Shown here: in pieces, positions 30,730-30,751 of the stretch | Layout: each line of letters starts with the position of its first letter | Numbering within the stretch: the first letter of the stretch is position 1 | Assembly: GCA_002803225.1 (NCBI GenBank) | Contig: NXFV01000744.1 | Coordinates: 1 to 30,751 of the forward strand | DNA from: Gamarada debralockiae | Taxonomy: Eukaryota; Ascomycota; Leotiomycetes; Helotiales; Hyphodiscaceae | Direction: 5' to 3' | Length of the DNA stretch: 30,751 bases | Position numbers and translations under genes: made by a program | Notes under the pieces: model-generated | What the model was told of the DNA's origin: nothing | Seen by the model: only the letters and a program-made list of their open reading frames with translations | The model's database searches: none

Positions 30730-30751
30730 GGGGGGGGGGGGGGGGGGGGGG
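30730..30751. repeat. G homopolymer at the window end
   Basis: Twenty-two consecutive G. The left terminal repeat has only six C at the equivalent place, so the extra length is probably a sequencing or assembly artefact at a contig end. Confidence 0.6.

Larger units (their letters stand above)
29278..30751 (+). mobile_element. Tc1/mariner element with terminal inverted repeats, RIP-degraded
   Basis: Left end: CCCCCCAAAGAACCTTAA with TCCTTGTAATTATAAGGGTAATC following (29278-29320). Right end (about 30690-30735), reverse-complemented: CCCCCCAAATAAACCTTAAA with TCCTTGCAATTACGAGGGTAATC. These are inverted repeats of about 45 bp with a few differences. The element spans about 1.46 kb and holds one degraded transposase (29355-30601). 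The window ends in a run of 22 G, in which the outer end of the right repeat is lost, so the insertion's right flank is not visible. A TA duplication is expected but cannot be verified. Confidence 0.82.

Noticed and set aside
1..30751. CRISPR arrays, bacterial operons or rRNA genes
   Set aside because: None seen; introns and gene families show eukaryotic fungal nuclear DNA.

Overview
The window is nuclear DNA from a filamentous ascomycete (Pezizomycotina). Evidence: introns of about 47-147 nt with GT...AG ends and CTAAC-like branch sites, a Zn(II)2Cys6 regulator, a HET-domain relic, a Dnt1/Net1-type nucleolar protein, a FLR1-like MFS exporter, and a Tc1/mariner copy whose stop codons look like repeat-induced point mutation (RIP). 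I cannot name the species.

Layout. 1-1057: 5'-truncated, frameshifted fungal protein kinase. About 1.35-13.8 kb: a compact metabolic cluster with an extended SDR/aldehyde reductase (-), a Zn2Cys6 transcription factor (+), a classical SDR (+), an isochorismatase-fold hydrolase (+), a PEP mutase/isocitrate lyase-superfamily enzyme (-) and an MFS drug-type transporter (-). 15.5-16.9 kb: an AIF-like FAD oxidoreductase (-). 17.5-17.8 kb: a 284-bp MITE with a TTA target duplication. 18.1-19.1 kb: HET-domain pseudogene. 20.0-21.4 kb: membrane-anchored O-fucosyltransferase-like protein (-). 22.1-26.0 kb: four-exon Dnt1/Net1-like gene (-). 26.9 kb to the end: decayed sequence with two zinc-finger fragments in opposite orientations, a Tc1/mariner relic between 24-bp direct repeats, and a RIP-degraded Tc1/mariner element with terminal inverted repeats, ending in a G homopolymer at the window edge.

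Main discovery: the intergenic regions of the 1.35-13.8 kb cluster carry a shared, previously unlabelled motif, an inverted repeat with arms GCGGACCAGG and a 6-7 bp spacer (CGG-N18/19-CCG). Strong copies lie at 3221-3246 (before the regulator), 7642-7668 (before the isochorismatase gene) and 13733-13759 (before the MFS gene). A direct-repeat pair lies at 10348-10378 (before the PEP mutase-like gene), a degenerate copy at 5820-5846 (before the second SDR), and a half-site variant at 2866-2876 (between the first SDR and the regulator). I infer that these define one regulon, probably read by the in-cluster Zn2Cys6 protein. The cluster has no PKS, NRPS, terpene synthase or P450, so its product or substrate is unknown. 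Two reductases, a hydrolase, a C-C (or C-P) lyase-fold enzyme and an exporter would suit small-acid or aldehyde metabolism and detoxification.

Gene models were built by hand from reading frames and splice signals. Several longer open frames begin at non-ATG codons, and I moved those starts to the first plausible ATG.
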